From Eubacterium sp. (GTDB taxonomy: Bacteria; Bacillota; Clostridia; Lachnospirales; Lachnospiraceae): a stretch of DNA of 64,000 nt. The position numbers and the translations under genes were made by a program. The DNA lies in the NCBI GenBank assembly GCA_024690665.1, contig JAILOU010000039.1, positions 104,779 to 168,778 of the forward strand. The letters run 5' to 3'. Of the stretch, positions 31,411 to 41,990 are shown piece by piece (the first letter of the stretch is position 1; each line of letters starts with the position of its first letter). A model generated the notes under the pieces. That model had not been told where the DNA came from. It did not search any database and saw only the letters and a program-made list of their open reading frames with translations.

Positions 31411-32889
31411 ATGAGCAATATTGTTAATGTAGAAGAAAGAATCAAGAATTTTGACGAATTTCATCTGACGGCATCTTATGAGCAGCAAAGCTGCGATGCC
31501 TCTAGATGTATGGAGTGCGGTGTACCGTTTTGTCAGGCCGGAACGATGATTTCGGGGATGGCATCCGGTTGCCCGCTTCACAACCTGGTACCTGAGACGA
31601 ACGAACTTGTCAGCATGGGCAACTACGAGCAGGCATACATGCGTCTTAGCAAGACACATAGCTTCCCGGAATTTACTTCCAGAGTGTGTCCGGCTTTGTG
31701 TGAAGCGGCATGTACTCAGGGAAACTGCACAGGAGAGCCGGTTCACACAAAGGAAAATGAAGCAGCTATTATCGATTATGCGTTTGAGCAGAACCTGGTT
31801 ACGGAAGAAGCTCCTAAGCTTCGCACAGGAAAGCGCGTGGCAATCATTGGAAGTGGTCCTTCGGGACTTGCTGCTGCGCAGCTGTTAAACCGTCGTGGCC
31901 ATACGGTAACGGTTTATGAAAGAAGTGACAGACCGGGCGGACTTCTTCGTTATGGAATTCCAAACATGAAGCTGGACAAGCGAATGATTGACAGACGTGT
32001 GCAGCTTATGGAAGAAGCCGGCGTAATCTTTAAGTGCAATGTCAATGTCGGTGTAGACATTACGGCAAAGGAGATTATGGCGGAAAATGATCGTGTAATC
32101 TTATGCTGCGGCGCATCTAATCCAAGAGATATTGCTGCTCCCGGACGTGATGCGAAAGGCATTTACTTTGCGGTTGATTTCTTGTCTGAAGTCAGCAAAA
32201 AACTGATGGATCAGGACTATGATTCGGATAAAGTATTAAAGGCAAAGGACTTTTCATTTGGAAGTTTAAAAGGAAAGCATGTGATTGTCATCGGTGGCGG
32301 TGATACCGGTAATGACTGTGTTGGTACCAGCGTAAGACTTGGTGCTGCCAAAGTAACGCAGCTTGAGATGATGCCGGCTGCACCGGCCAAAAGAGCAGAC
32401 AACAATCCATGGCCGGAATGGCCGAAGGTGTTAAAGACCGATTATGGCCAGGAAGAAGCAGCTTTTTGTTATGGCGCAGATCCACGTGTGTTCCAGACGA
32501 CAGTTACGGAATATCTGAAAGACAAAAAGGGCAACTTAAAAGGAATCAAGACGACAAAGCTTGAAAGTAAGCTTGATAAGAAGACAGGACGCATGAACAT
32601 GGTTCCGGTAGAAGGCACAGAAGAAGAATTAAAGGCAGATTTAGTTTTAATTGCAGCCGGATTTCTTGGAAGTGAAGCTTATGTTACCGATCAGTTTGGC
32701 GTGGCGAAAAATGCGAGAACCAATATTGAGACAAAGGCTGATGGCTATGAAACCAGTGTAAATAACGTATTTGCAGCCGGTGATGTCAGAAGAGGCCAGT
32801 CGCTTGTGGTATGGGCCATTGCCGAAGGAAGAGCTGTTGCGCATGATGTCGATGAATCAATGATGGGCTATACGAACTTAGAACGCTAG
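31411..32889 (+). CDS. gltD: Glutamate synthase small subunit
   Basis: RCMECGVPFCQAG, KRVAIIGSGPSGLAAAQLLNRRGHTVTVYERSDRPGGLLRYGIPNMKLDK. Confidence 0.98.
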   Translation: MSNIVNVEERIKNFDEFHLTASYEQQSCDASRCMECGVPFCQAGTMISGMASGCPLHNLVPETNELVSMGNYEQAYMRLSKTHSFPEFTSRVCPALCEAACTQGNCTGEPVHTKENEAAIIDYAFEQNLVTEEAPKLRTGKRVAIIGSGPSGLAAAQLLNRRGHTVTVYERSDRPGGLLRYGIPNMKLDKRMIDRRVQLMEEAGVIFKCNVNVGVDITAKEIMAENDRVILCCGASNPRDIAAPGRDAKGIYFAVDFLSEVSKKLMDQDYDSDKVLKAKDFSFGSLKGKHVIVIGGGDTGNDCVGTSVRLGAAKVTQLEMMPAAPAKRADNNPWPEWPKVLKTDYGQEEAAFCYGADPRVFQTTVTEYLKDKKGNLKGIKTTKLESKLDKKTGRMNMVPVEGTEEELKADLVLIAAGFLGSEAYVTDQFGVAKNARTNIETKADGYETSVNNVFAAGDVRRGQSLVVWAIAEGRAVAHDVDESMMGYTNLER

Positions 32890-32908
32890 AAAGAAGTGGT
32901 AGCAGTTT

Positions 32909-33751
32909 ATGAAAATGAAATTTGAAAAAATGCATGGATGTGGCAATGACTATATCTATGTAAACGGAGCAGATTATTCATTCTCGCCGGAAGAAAAAAG
33001 TAAACTGGCAATTCAGCTGTCAGACCGTCATATGGGAATTGGTGCGGATGGACTGATTTTTATCAACCCATCCGAGATTGCCGATTTTGAAATGGAGATG
33101 TACAACGCTGATGGGAGCCGCGGTGAGATGTGCGGAAATGGAATGCGATGCGTATCACGTTATGTCTATGATCATGGTATGGTAGATTCCACTGAATTTT
33201 CTGTTGAGAGTATGGGTAAGATTAAGTATATTCAGCTCTTTTTAAAAGAAGGACAGGTGGATTTGATTAAGGTTGATATGGGAGAGCCGATTTTGGTGCC
33301 GAAAGACATTCCTGTGGCATCAGAGCAGGAGCGGTTTATCGACGAGACAGTTACGGTAAAGGATAAGGAGTTTCAGATGACGGCGGTTTCGATGGGAAAT
33401 CCACATGTTGTTTTGTTTACTGATCCCGATCTGGTGCTGGAGTATGGACCGACGGTGGAGACGCTGGAACTGTTCCCAAATCGCGTAAATGCTGAGTTCG
33501 TTGAGGTGCTTGACCGTAGTCATGTGCGTATGCGCGTGTGGGAGCGTGGAACCGGTGAGACGCTTTGTTGCGGAACCGGATGCTGCGCAACAGCGGTTGC
33601 TTGTATCTTAAACGGTTATACGAACCGTGAAGTTACCATTCAGGTAATCGGCGGAGAAGTGCATGTGCATTGGAATGAGGAAGATGGACATGTATATATG
33701 ACAGGACCTGCAACATCGGTATTTGAAGGTGAAATAGAAATTGATGTATAA
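32909..33751 (+). CDS. dapF: Diaminopimelate epimerase
   Basis: FEKMHGCGNDYIYVNG, EMCGNGMRCVSRY, ETLCCGTGCCATAVA. Confidence 0.96.
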   Translation: MKMKFEKMHGCGNDYIYVNGADYSFSPEEKSKLAIQLSDRHMGIGADGLIFINPSEIADFEMEMYNADGSRGEMCGNGMRCVSRYVYDHGMVDSTEFSVESMGKIKYIQLFLKEGQVDLIKVDMGEPILVPKDIPVASEQERFIDETVTVKDKEFQMTAVSMGNPHVVLFTDPDLVLEYGPTVETLELFPNRVNAEFVEVLDRSHVRMRVWERGTGETLCCGTGCCATAVACILNGYTNREVTIQVIGGEVHVHWNEEDGHVYMTGPATSVFEGEIEIDV

Positions 33752-33754
33752 GAT

Positions 33755-33791
33755 AAGTTTGGCAACGCAGTTTGTTGCCAAACTTTTTTTG
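33755..33791 (+). terminator. Intrinsic terminator
   Basis: AAGTTTGGCAACgcagtttGTTGCCAAACTTTTTTT. Confidence 0.88.
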
Positions 33792-33861
33792 TGGGAATAA
33801 TTGCCTATGCGATGTGCTATAATGAGAAATAAGTAAGAGACCGAAAAGGAGGTAGCATGTG

Positions 33862-35169
33862 ATGTGGGCGTATGAAAGTGTATTTTATCAGATCTATCCT
33901 TTGGGGTTGTGTGGAGCACCATTTGACAATGATGGCATAGTGCAAAGCAGGATTCTAAAGGTGATGGACTGGTGTGAGCATATCAAAAAGCTTGGCTGTA
34001 ATGCTGTCTATTTCTCGCCGGTGTTTGAATCGGATTCTCATGGATATAACACTAGAGATTACACGAAGATTGATGCGCGGCTAGGTACGAATGAAGACTT
34101 TAAAGAGGTCTGTGACAAATTGCATGAAGAGGGTATTAAGGTTGTATTAGACGGAGTGTTCAATCATGTGGGGCGCGGATTTTGGGCCTTTCAGGATGTG
34201 CAGGAGAAAAAGTGGGATTCACCCTATAAAGATTGGTTTCATATCAGCTTTGAAGGGAATTCCGGCTATGATGACGGATTTTGGTATGAAGGCTGGGAAG
34301 GTCACTACGACCTGGTTAAATTAAATCTGCACAATGAAGACGTCGTGCAGCACCTTTTTAAAGCGATAAAAGGCTGGGTTGAAGAATTTGATATCGATGG
34401 ATTAAGACTCGATGTGGCATATTGTCTGGATGGGGAATTCTTAAGGAGGCTCAGAGAGTTTACGGGAAGCTTAAAGAAGGATTTCTTTTTGCTCGGAGAG
34501 ACGCTTCACGGTGATTATAACCAGTGGATGAACGATGGGGCTTGTCACAGCGTAACAAACTATGAGTGTTATAAGGGGCTTCATTCTAGTTTTAATTCTA
34601 TGAATCTGTTTGAAATTGTACATTCCTTGCTTCGGCAGTTTGGGCCGGAAGAGTGGACTTTGTATAAAGGCAGACATCTGCTTTCATTTGTCGATAATCA
34701 TGATGTTACAAGAGTAGCAAGTATCCTTCAAAATGAACGACACATTCCACTGATTTATACGCTGATGTATGGAATGCCGGGTGTTCCATGTGTGTATTAC
34801 GGAAGTGAGTGGGGCGAAAAGGCTGACAAGTCACAGGGCGATCCGGCGCTTCGGCCTGCGTTTGATGCACCTTTATGGAATGAACTGACCGATGTGATTG
34901 CGGCGCTTGGAAAAGCACGGACAGAATCGAAGGCGTTAAATTACGGAGCATTTAAGAGTCTGGTGCTGACAAATCATCAGTGCGTTTTTGAACGTGAGTG
35001 CGAGGGTGATCGTGTGATGGTCGCCATTAATGCCGGTGATTATGAATATACGGCACATTTTGATGCGAGAGCAGGACGCGCAAGAGACCTTGTGAGCGGA
35101 CAGACGATTGATTTTGGCGGAGGGCTTACGATGCCACCGTATACGGGAATGCTGTTACAGCCATACTAG
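33862..35169 (+). CDS. Alpha-amylase family glycosyl hydrolase (GH13), cytoplasmic
   Basis: VVLDGVFNHVGRGF, DGLRLDVAYCLD, LLGETLHGDY, SFVDNHDVTRVAS. Confidence 0.95.
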   Translation: MWAYESVFYQIYPLGLCGAPFDNDGIVQSRILKVMDWCEHIKKLGCNAVYFSPVFESDSHGYNTRDYTKIDARLGTNEDFKEVCDKLHEEGIKVVLDGVFNHVGRGFWAFQDVQEKKWDSPYKDWFHISFEGNSGYDDGFWYEGWEGHYDLVKLNLHNEDVVQHLFKAIKGWVEEFDIDGLRLDVAYCLDGEFLRRLREFTGSLKKDFFLLGETLHGDYNQWMNDGACHSVTNYECYKGLHSSFNSMNLFEIVHSLLRQFGPEEWTLYKGRHLLSFVDNHDVTRVASILQNERHIPLIYTLMYGMPGVPCVYYGSEWGEKADKSQGDPALRPAFDAPLWNELTDVIAALGKARTESKALNYGAFKSLVLTNHQCVFERECEGDRVMVAINAGDYEYTAHFDARAGRARDLVSGQTIDFGGGLTMPPYTGMLLQPY

Positions 35170-35182
35170 ATAACAATAAAAA

Positions 35183-35214
35183 ATGGAGCTGCCGATATAA
35201 TTGAGGCAGCTCCA
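35183..35214. terminator. Bidirectional terminator between convergent genes
   Basis: ATGGAGCTGCCgatataattgaGGCAGCTCCAT. Confidence 0.75.
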
Positions 35215-35231
35215 TGTGTGTGTCTGGTTGT

Positions 35232-36971
35232 TTAATCATGGAAATAGCTGATGGTGTTAAGCATATCTTCGGCAAGCTGCTGGAGCATTGCGGAATTATC
35301 TGCAATTACCGTGAATTCAGCATTTAATTCTTCCATGGAAGCATTGGTTTCTTCGGTAGCGGCTGCATTCTCTTCAGAGATAGCAGACAGGTCGGAGATG
35401 ACATCCATAAGGTTTGCCTTAGACTGGTTAAGTTCTCCGATGCGGCCGTTGATGTTTTGTGTACTTTCGGTTACATTTTCAACGTTGTCGGCCATGGTCT
35501 TCATGTCAACTTTTGTAGAATCTAAGTGTTTAAACTGCATCTCGAAGTTTTCATTTAAGGTATTCATAACGGCAACGGATTCTTCAACATCGGCAACAAG
35601 TTGTCCAACAATGTCTTTGATACGCGTTGCGCTTTCGTTACTCTGAATAGCAAGCTGTCCGATTTCGGTTGCTACAACTGCGAATCCACGACCGGCTTCT
35701 CCGGCTCTTGCAGCTTCGATGGAAGCATTTAAGGAAAGCAGATTGGTCTCGGATGCGATAGCAGCAATATCTTCTGTAAAGGTTGCGATTTCCTTGGCAG
35801 ACTTATTGGTAGAATCAATAGTCTTACCGATGGCATCAACAGAAGTTTGTACTTCCTGGCTTTGTCCGACTAAGGTTTCGAGTGCGCTCATCGCAGTTGC
35901 ACAAGCGTTTTTCATTTCTTCTGCATATTGATCGAGTAAGTCAACGCTTTCGGTAATGCTGTCAATGTCATCACCAATGCTGGCGGTATCTTCTGCAGCG
36001 GTCTGCATGCTTTCAGCTTGATTTACAGCACCTCTTGAAATTTCTTCTACGGCATTGCTGACCTGATGTGAGACATTGGCAGAAGTATCGGCAGACATAT
36101 TAAGATCGGTGCCGGCCTGGTGAAGATCTGCGGAAATCTGCTGTGAGGTCTTGATCACGTGAACCAGTTTTTCATTGATGTTTTCAACGCTGGCGGCAAT
36201 GACACCAATCTCATCATTTCGATCACTGACACCTTCTTGCATTACCATATTAAGATCACCTTCGGCAAGTTCTTTTAACTCGTCTGCGACATTATTCATA
36301 ATCTTTGAGGTTGAATTGGCAATCTTCTTACCAATGATAAAGATAATGACAACACCAATGATGGCAATCAGAATCATGACGGTAATAGCATGCTTGATGG
36401 CGGCTGTAACATCTTCGGCAAGCCGGGCAGTACTTACCATGCCCTGGCAGGTGCCGTCTGAATTCATCATAGGAATGTAATAGATGTCATATCTGGTTCC
36501 ATCAATTTCAATGCCTCTTGCATAATATTCGGCTTGCCCGTCTACAACTTTTGATACGATATCTGCATCGGCGGTGGTTCCGATGTCACGATCACCGCCG
36601 GAGTTGGTGATGGTGGTAAGAATACGTGTGTCCATGTAAAACAAAGTATAATCCATGTCTGTTTTGGATTTTAAGTCATCGATGAGTTCAAAGTCGTCGC
36701 TCATCTGCTTGTCGCCTTTATATAACACACCATCTGTCATAGACCAGTCGCCATCGTAAGCATAGTTATATAAATCGGCCATTTGTTCAGCAGTGGCTTT
36801 TAGCTCTTCTTCTGTCATTTCCTCGTATGCACGATCAATTAAGATGCCGCCAATCACGGTTAGGATTGCAGCGATGATGGCAACACATACAAGGGAAATA
36901 TTAATGATTTTTCCGACAAGTTTTTGGTTTTTCTTTTTTTGTTTCATAATTTCGTCCCGTCCTTTATTCAT
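35232..36971 (-). CDS. Methyl-accepting chemotaxis protein
   Basis: HAMP-like region and MCP signalling hairpin [44 protein letters not shown]. Likely start MKQKKK at ~36947. Confidence 0.95.
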   Translation of the reverse strand: MNKGRDEIMKQKKKNQKLVGKIINISLVCVAIIAAILTVIGGILIDRAYEEMTEEELKATAEQMADLYNYAYDGDWSMTDGVLYKGDKQMSDDFELIDDLKSKTDMDYTLFYMDTRILTTITNSGGDRDIGTTADADIVSKVVDGQAEYYARGIEIDGTRYDIYYIPMMNSDGTCQGMVSTARLAEDVTAAIKHAITVMILIAIIGVVIIFIIGKKIANSTSKIMNNVADELKELAEGDLNMVMQEGVSDRNDEIGVIAASVENINEKLVHVIKTSQQISADLHQAGTDLNMSADTSANVSHQVSNAVEEISRGAVNQAESMQTAAEDTASIGDDIDSITESVDLLDQYAEEMKNACATAMSALETLVGQSQEVQTSVDAIGKTIDSTNKSAKEIATFTEDIAAIASETNLLSLNASIEAARAGEAGRGFAVVATEIGQLAIQSNESATRIKDIVGQLVADVEESVAVMNTLNENFEMQFKHLDSTKVDMKTMADNVENVTESTQNINGRIGELNQSKANLMDVISDLSAISEENAAATEETNASMEELNAEFTVIADNSAMLQQLAEDMLNTISYFHD

Positions 36972-37213
36972 TTGTTATATTAAAAAGCATAAATATTGTA
37001 GAAAGCACTGTTTCTTCACATTATGCATAAATGTTCAACATTTACATACATAATACAATTAAATGCACGGAAAAACAATGGGGGAAAATGAGAGAAAAGT
37101 ACTAAAAACAAAATAATATGAGAAATAAGTCACAATTTGCATTATAAAAATCAAGTGATATAATGAAACGTAAGAAGGTGACATAAGTACTATATTAAGA
37201 AAAAGGTGATACC

Positions 37214-38926
37214 TTGCAGGATAAATTACATTATAATGAAAAACTTTTAAAAACAGCATTGATTGTAGACGACGAGATGGTAAACCGGGAATTGCTAGGT
37301 GGAATCTTAGAGGATCATTATCATCTGCTTTATGCAGAAGATGGTCAACAGGCAATGGATATCCTTGAATTGGAACATGCGACAATTTCAATTATTTTAT
37401 TGGATCTGATTATGCCACATGTTTCCGGTCTTAATGTATTGCAGTTTATACAAGAACATGAAGAGTACCGCAATATTCCTGTTATCGTGCTTACTTCGCA
37501 GACGACAGCGGAAGTAGACAGTTTGAATATGGGAGCGGTAGATTTTATTCCGAAACCGTATAATATGCCTGAGGTAATTTTAAGTCGTGTTAATAGAATG
37601 GTGGAACTGTTCGAAGACCGTCAGATTATTAAAGCGGCAGAGCGGGATGTTTTAACAGGACTGTTTTCACAAAACTTTTTCTATGAGTACTGTGACATGA
37701 TGGAAAATTATCATCCTGAACGAGATACAGATGCTGTTGTGGTGAACATCGACCGTTTTCATCTTATTAACGAGGTGTATGGACGGAAATACGGCGATGA
37801 TGTGCTGAAAATTCTGGCGAACATCTTAAAAGATTATGCCAACAATCATGAAGGCATTGCGGGAAGAGGAGAAGATGATACCTTCTATATGTACCTAAAT
37901 CATCAAGACCGTTATGCAGACCTTACGAAAAAGATTCAAAGTAAATTCGCAACTTCAATAAAAAATAGTTATATGCATGTCAGAATCGGTGTATATAACA
38001 AGATGTACGAACCGACACTTCTTAAGGATATGTTTTATAAAGCAACTCTGGCTTGCAATACCATCCGAAATAAATATCATATGTCGGTTGTGAATTTTGA
38101 TAAGAATTTAAGAACGAAGATTGTATTTCGTGAAAGGCTGATTCACGATATTCACAAGGCAATCGAGCGAAAGCAATTTATTCCTTATTTTCAGCCCAAA
38201 TATAATATTCAGGGAGAACAGCCGGTGCTTGCCGGGGCAGAGGCGCTTGTAAGGTGGAAACATCCGGAATTTGGCATGATTTCCCCGGGTTCCTTTATCT
38301 CTCTTTTTGAGGCGAATGGGCTGATTCAGATTGTGGATCATTATATCTGGCAGGAAGCCGCGGCGCAGATTAAAAGATGGAAAGAAAAGTATGGATTCAG
38401 CATTCCGATTTCGGTGAACATTTCCCGTATTGATTTTTATAATCCCAAACTGGAAGAGTGGCTGACGCAGATTGTTGAGGAAAATGAATTGCGATATGAT
38501 GAGCTGCATCTGGAGATTACGGAATCGTGCTATGCGGATAATGCGCAGCAACTTATGACAACAGTGGAGCGTCTTCGCAAGAAAGGATTTGTGATAGAAC
38601 TTGATGATTTCGGAACCGGGTATTCATCGTTAAGTGTTCTTTCTTCGTTGCCGATTGATGTGATTAAGATTGATATGAAGTTTATCAATTCGATGCATGA
38701 GAATCATATGAATATGCGTATCGTGGAAATGATTATGGATATTGCGAGAATTTTGAAAACGCCGACGATTGCAGAAGGGGTAGAGACAAAGCAGCAACAC
38801 GATGATCTTAAGACAATGGGATGCAATATGATTCAGGGCTATTATTTTTCCAAGCCGCTTCCGGCTGAAGAGTTTGAAGATTTCTTCAAATTATCTCCGC
38901 ATGAAAAAATAAAAGCCCAAAAGTAA
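37214..38926 (+). CDS. Response regulator with REC, degenerate GGDEF and EAL domains
   Basis: REC TALIVDDEMVNRELL...IILLDLIMPH; GGDEF position reads GRGEDDTFYMYL; EAL intact: GAEALVRWKHPEFG, ELDDFGTGYSSL, IAEGVET. TTG start after AAAGGTGAT. Confidence 0.92.
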   Translation: MQDKLHYNEKLLKTALIVDDEMVNRELLGGILEDHYHLLYAEDGQQAMDILELEHATISIILLDLIMPHVSGLNVLQFIQEHEEYRNIPVIVLTSQTTAEVDSLNMGAVDFIPKPYNMPEVILSRVNRMVELFEDRQIIKAAERDVLTGLFSQNFFYEYCDMMENYHPERDTDAVVVNIDRFHLINEVYGRKYGDDVLKILANILKDYANNHEGIAGRGEDDTFYMYLNHQDRYADLTKKIQSKFATSIKNSYMHVRIGVYNKMYEPTLLKDMFYKATLACNTIRNKYHMSVVNFDKNLRTKIVFRERLIHDIHKAIERKQFIPYFQPKYNIQGEQPVLAGAEALVRWKHPEFGMISPGSFISLFEANGLIQIVDHYIWQEAAAQIKRWKEKYGFSIPISVNISRIDFYNPKLEEWLTQIVEENELRYDELHLEITESCYADNAQQLMTTVERLRKKGFVIELDDFGTGYSSLSVLSSLPIDVIKIDMKFINSMHENHMNMRIVEMIMDIARILKTPTIAEGVETKQQHDDLKTMGCNMIQGYYFSKPLPAEEFEDFFKLSPHEKIKAQK

Positions 38927-38936
38927 ATAGCAGAAT

Positions 38937-39275
38937 TTAGAACAAGGCCTTTAATTCATCAAGGGCCTTGTTTATTTTTGTAAGAAAATCCTGATAATCC
39001 ATGTCTGTGTGCGCTCTTAGAAGTTCTGTCATCTCACTTGCCGGTTCGCTAAGCGGTGTTAGAGCCAGATTGGCACAGATTCCCTTTAGTGCATGGGCAG
39101 CTTCAAAGGCTTTTTCAAGATCTTGTTCAGCAATTGCCTGATTGAGCAGTTCAAAAGAATCAGATTGTGGAATCTTTTGTACAAGTTTTAAGTATAAGGC
39201 TTCTTTCCCCGCGCAGCGTTTTAATCCTGTTGTGGTGTCGGCACCGTATTCTTGTAAGGCATCAATGGTTAACAT
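38937..39275 (-). CDS. Hpt (histidine phosphotransfer) domain protein
   Basis: AFEAAHALKGICANLALTPL. Start MLTIDALQEYG overlaps the kinase stop. Confidence 0.85.
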   Translation of the reverse strand: MLTIDALQEYGADTTTGLKRCAGKEALYLKLVQKIPQSDSFELLNQAIAEQDLEKAFEAAHALKGICANLALTPLSEPASEMTELLRAHTDMDYQDFLTKINKALDELKALF

Positions 39276-41889
39276 AGGAGTCTCCTTTCTGTAAAAAGTT
39301 TTCGAGGGTCTGATAGAGTTCTTCTTCATCAATTGGTTTAGCCAGATGTGCGTTCATACCTGCGCTTAAACATTTTTTAATGTCTTCTGCAAAAGCATCT
39401 GCCGTCATGGCAATAATCGGAAGGTTATAGTCGCTTCTATGTGTACGGCGAATATGTTCGGTTGCTTCGAAACCATTCATATGCGGCATACGAAGATCCA
39501 TTAAGATGGCGTCGTAGTAGCCTTCCTTAGAATCTTCAAACATCTTCGTGGCTTCTTGGCCGTCCCAGGCGTGTTCAACACATATTCCGACATCCTCTAA
39601 TAATGCAGTAGCAACTTCTGCATTGATTTCATAATCTTCCGCAAGAAGAATTCGTTTTCCTCTCAGATGATAACGGTTGTGATTGTAATCCGTAGACAGA
39701 GAGTATCCGTCAGACAAGGCTGTCAGCTCATGATACAGCGTGGATTTAAAAAGTGGTTTTGCGGCAAAGCCGTTGATGCCAACAGCACGTGCGCGATCTT
39801 CAATGTCGCTCCAGTCATAAGCGGTGATTAAAAGCAGTGGGAGATCCTTGCTATATTGCTCGCGGATACACCCGGCAATTTCAATACCATCCATTGGTTT
39901 CATGCGATAATCTATAAGAGCTGCAAAGTATTCTTTGCCTTCTTCTCGGGCTTTTTGCAGTTGTAGGAGAGCGTCTGAGCCATTGAGACACCAGTCAGAG
40001 GTAACGCCCATCTCCATAAGAGCGGTTTGTACAGATTGACATAGTTCTTCATCATCATCGACAATCAGGATATTCCAATTCGGAAGTGTCATATCTTCAT
40101 CATCAAAATTAGCGCGTTCAAGATCAAGGGTAACGGTAAATGTCGTGCCTTTTCCTTCTTCGCTTTCCACCTTGATGTTACCGCCCATAGCATCCACAAT
40201 GTATTTTGTGATGGCCATGCCAAGTCCCGTTCCCTGCGTTTTATCAACACGAGTGGAGTCCTCGCGTTCAAATGCGGTAAACACTTTCTTCTTGAATTCG
40301 TCAGACATGCCGATGCCATCGTCCTTAACAACGAAGATGGTGCGAATCTTTTTGTCCTGATCAGGAATTGGCTCCTGGGTTATGGAGATGCTGATATGTC
40401 CTTCTTCCGGAGTAAACTTGACAGCATTACTAAGGAGATTGAGAAGCATCTGGTTTAAGCGAAGTTCATCGCAGTAGAGTTTTTCTACGACAATATTATT
40501 GATGGAAATATCAAAATGCTGATTCTTATCCTTAATCTGTGGACGAATAATGTTGCAGATGGTATTCATCTCTTCGTTTAACGACATCACTTCAAAGCGA
40601 AGTGTTAGCTTGCCGCTTTCAATCTTGGACATGTCCAGGATATCATTAATCAGACCAAGAAGCTGCTTGCCGGACATGCTAATCTTTCGAAGCGTTTCTT
40701 CCATCTTAATCGGATCGTCAGTATTCGACCTTGCGATGGAAGTCAGTCCCATAATGGCATTCATTGGAGTTCTGATATCGTGACTCATATTGGACAAGAA
40801 TTCACTTTTGGCTTTGTTTGCCTTTTCGGCATCGAATCGAGCCCGCTCAGCCGCTTTCCTTGCAGATTTTTCAGATTCCGTAGCTTTTTTAAGAAGCTGC
40901 AATTGTTTTGCCTGCTGGCGGAAGAAAAATCCGAAGAAGATGACAAGCACAATGGCAATGGATACGAGTGCAACAAGTGTAGCTCGTGAGCGGTTGGCAC
41001 CCAGATCTTCAATGGCTTCATCTAAGACACCGTAAGGAAGACTGGATACCAAAAACCAATCGGTATCTTCAATTGGAGTAACGCATACGGTACGTCTTTC
41101 TGTGACGGAATCTGTTTCAGCGCCGTCAGAGTAGGTCAAAGAAGCAGAGAACTTTTCAGAGTTTTCGATACATTCTTTTAAGCGCGAAACACTTTCCTTG
41201 GCGGTTTCACCAACCGGCGTATCATGATACAAGATTTTTTCGTAATAGCTGTCTTCTGTATTTTCTTTGTGACTAATCACATAGGTGCTGTCATTTCGAA
41301 TGACGCTAAAGTATACCAGCTTATCATCGTCATTTGTACCTAGTAAATTGCTGTATTGTTCTACTGTGCAGGTGATTAAAAGCGCCTTTGATGTCTGATT
41401 GTCATCAATGGCAAGAGCGGCATCAACGGCGAAAACCATCAAGATGTTGCCGGCTTCATCCGTTCCTGAGGCAATGGACTGTCCGGTATTGTTAAGGCGC
41501 TGTAAGAATGCATCCTGTTCATCGATAGAGGCAATTTGGGTTCCGGCGATAAACGTAATAGAATCGTCTGTGCCAAGTAAAGAACAGCTGGTTAAGTCGT
41601 GTTCTTTTAATCCGGTCTTTAATCCCTTTTTCACTTTTTTTGGATTTGCTAAATCAGATTTTGAAATAGAAGAAATGATTGCCGTTTCGGTCGCATAATA
41701 AGAGTCGTTGACAAGTTCAATTTCATCATTGAACTGCGCAACAACACCATCTAAATAAGTTTCGGCAATCTTTTGAATGTCTTTTGTGTTTTGGTGCGCC
41801 ATATAGATATTCAGACACAAGAAGGCGCAGATAATAAAGACTGCAATGAAAATCAGACTGATTAAGATAAAACGTGATGATTTTTTCAT
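39262..41889 (-). CDS. Hybrid sensor histidine kinase with two receiver domains
   Basis: FLSNMSHDIRTPMNAIMG (H box), DDGIGMSDEF and GTGLGMAITKYIVDAMGG (ATPase), two RECs (LIVDDDEEL...ALIDYRM; LLAEDYEIN...ILMDLRMPHMNG). Confidence 0.96.
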   Translation of the reverse strand: MKKSSRFILISLIFIAVFIICAFLCLNIYMAHQNTKDIQKIAETYLDGVVAQFNDEIELVNDSYYATETAIISSISKSDLANPKKVKKGLKTGLKEHDLTSCSLLGTDDSITFIAGTQIASIDEQDAFLQRLNNTGQSIASGTDEAGNILMVFAVDAALAIDDNQTSKALLITCTVEQYSNLLGTNDDDKLVYFSVIRNDSTYVISHKENTEDSYYEKILYHDTPVGETAKESVSRLKECIENSEKFSASLTYSDGAETDSVTERRTVCVTPIEDTDWFLVSSLPYGVLDEAIEDLGANRSRATLVALVSIAIVLVIFFGFFFRQQAKQLQLLKKATESEKSARKAAERARFDAEKANKAKSEFLSNMSHDIRTPMNAIMGLTSIARSNTDDPIKMEETLRKISMSGKQLLGLINDILDMSKIESGKLTLRFEVMSLNEEMNTICNIIRPQIKDKNQHFDISINNIVVEKLYCDELRLNQMLLNLLSNAVKFTPEEGHISISITQEPIPDQDKKIRTIFVVKDDGIGMSDEFKKKVFTAFEREDSTRVDKTQGTGLGMAITKYIVDAMGGNIKVESEEGKGTTFTVTLDLERANFDDEDMTLPNWNILIVDDDEELCQSVQTALMEMGVTSDWCLNGSDALLQLQKAREEGKEYFAALIDYRMKPMDGIEIAGCIREQYSKDLPLLLITAYDWSDIEDRARAVGINGFAAKPLFKSTLYHELTALSDGYSLSTDYNHNRYHLRGKRILLAEDYEINAEVATALLEDVGICVEHAWDGQEATKMFEDSKEGYYDAILMDLRMPHMNGFEATEHIRRTHRSDYNLPIIAMTADAFAEDIKKCLSAGMNAHLAKPIDEEELYQTLENFLQKGDSYVNH

Positions 41890-41990
41890 AATATATTTCT
41901 CCCATAATTATTACCGTATCAACACTGCTAGTATAAATGTAACATATTTTTTAGTGATGCGGCAATAAAATATGGGAAGAAATTCCTATT

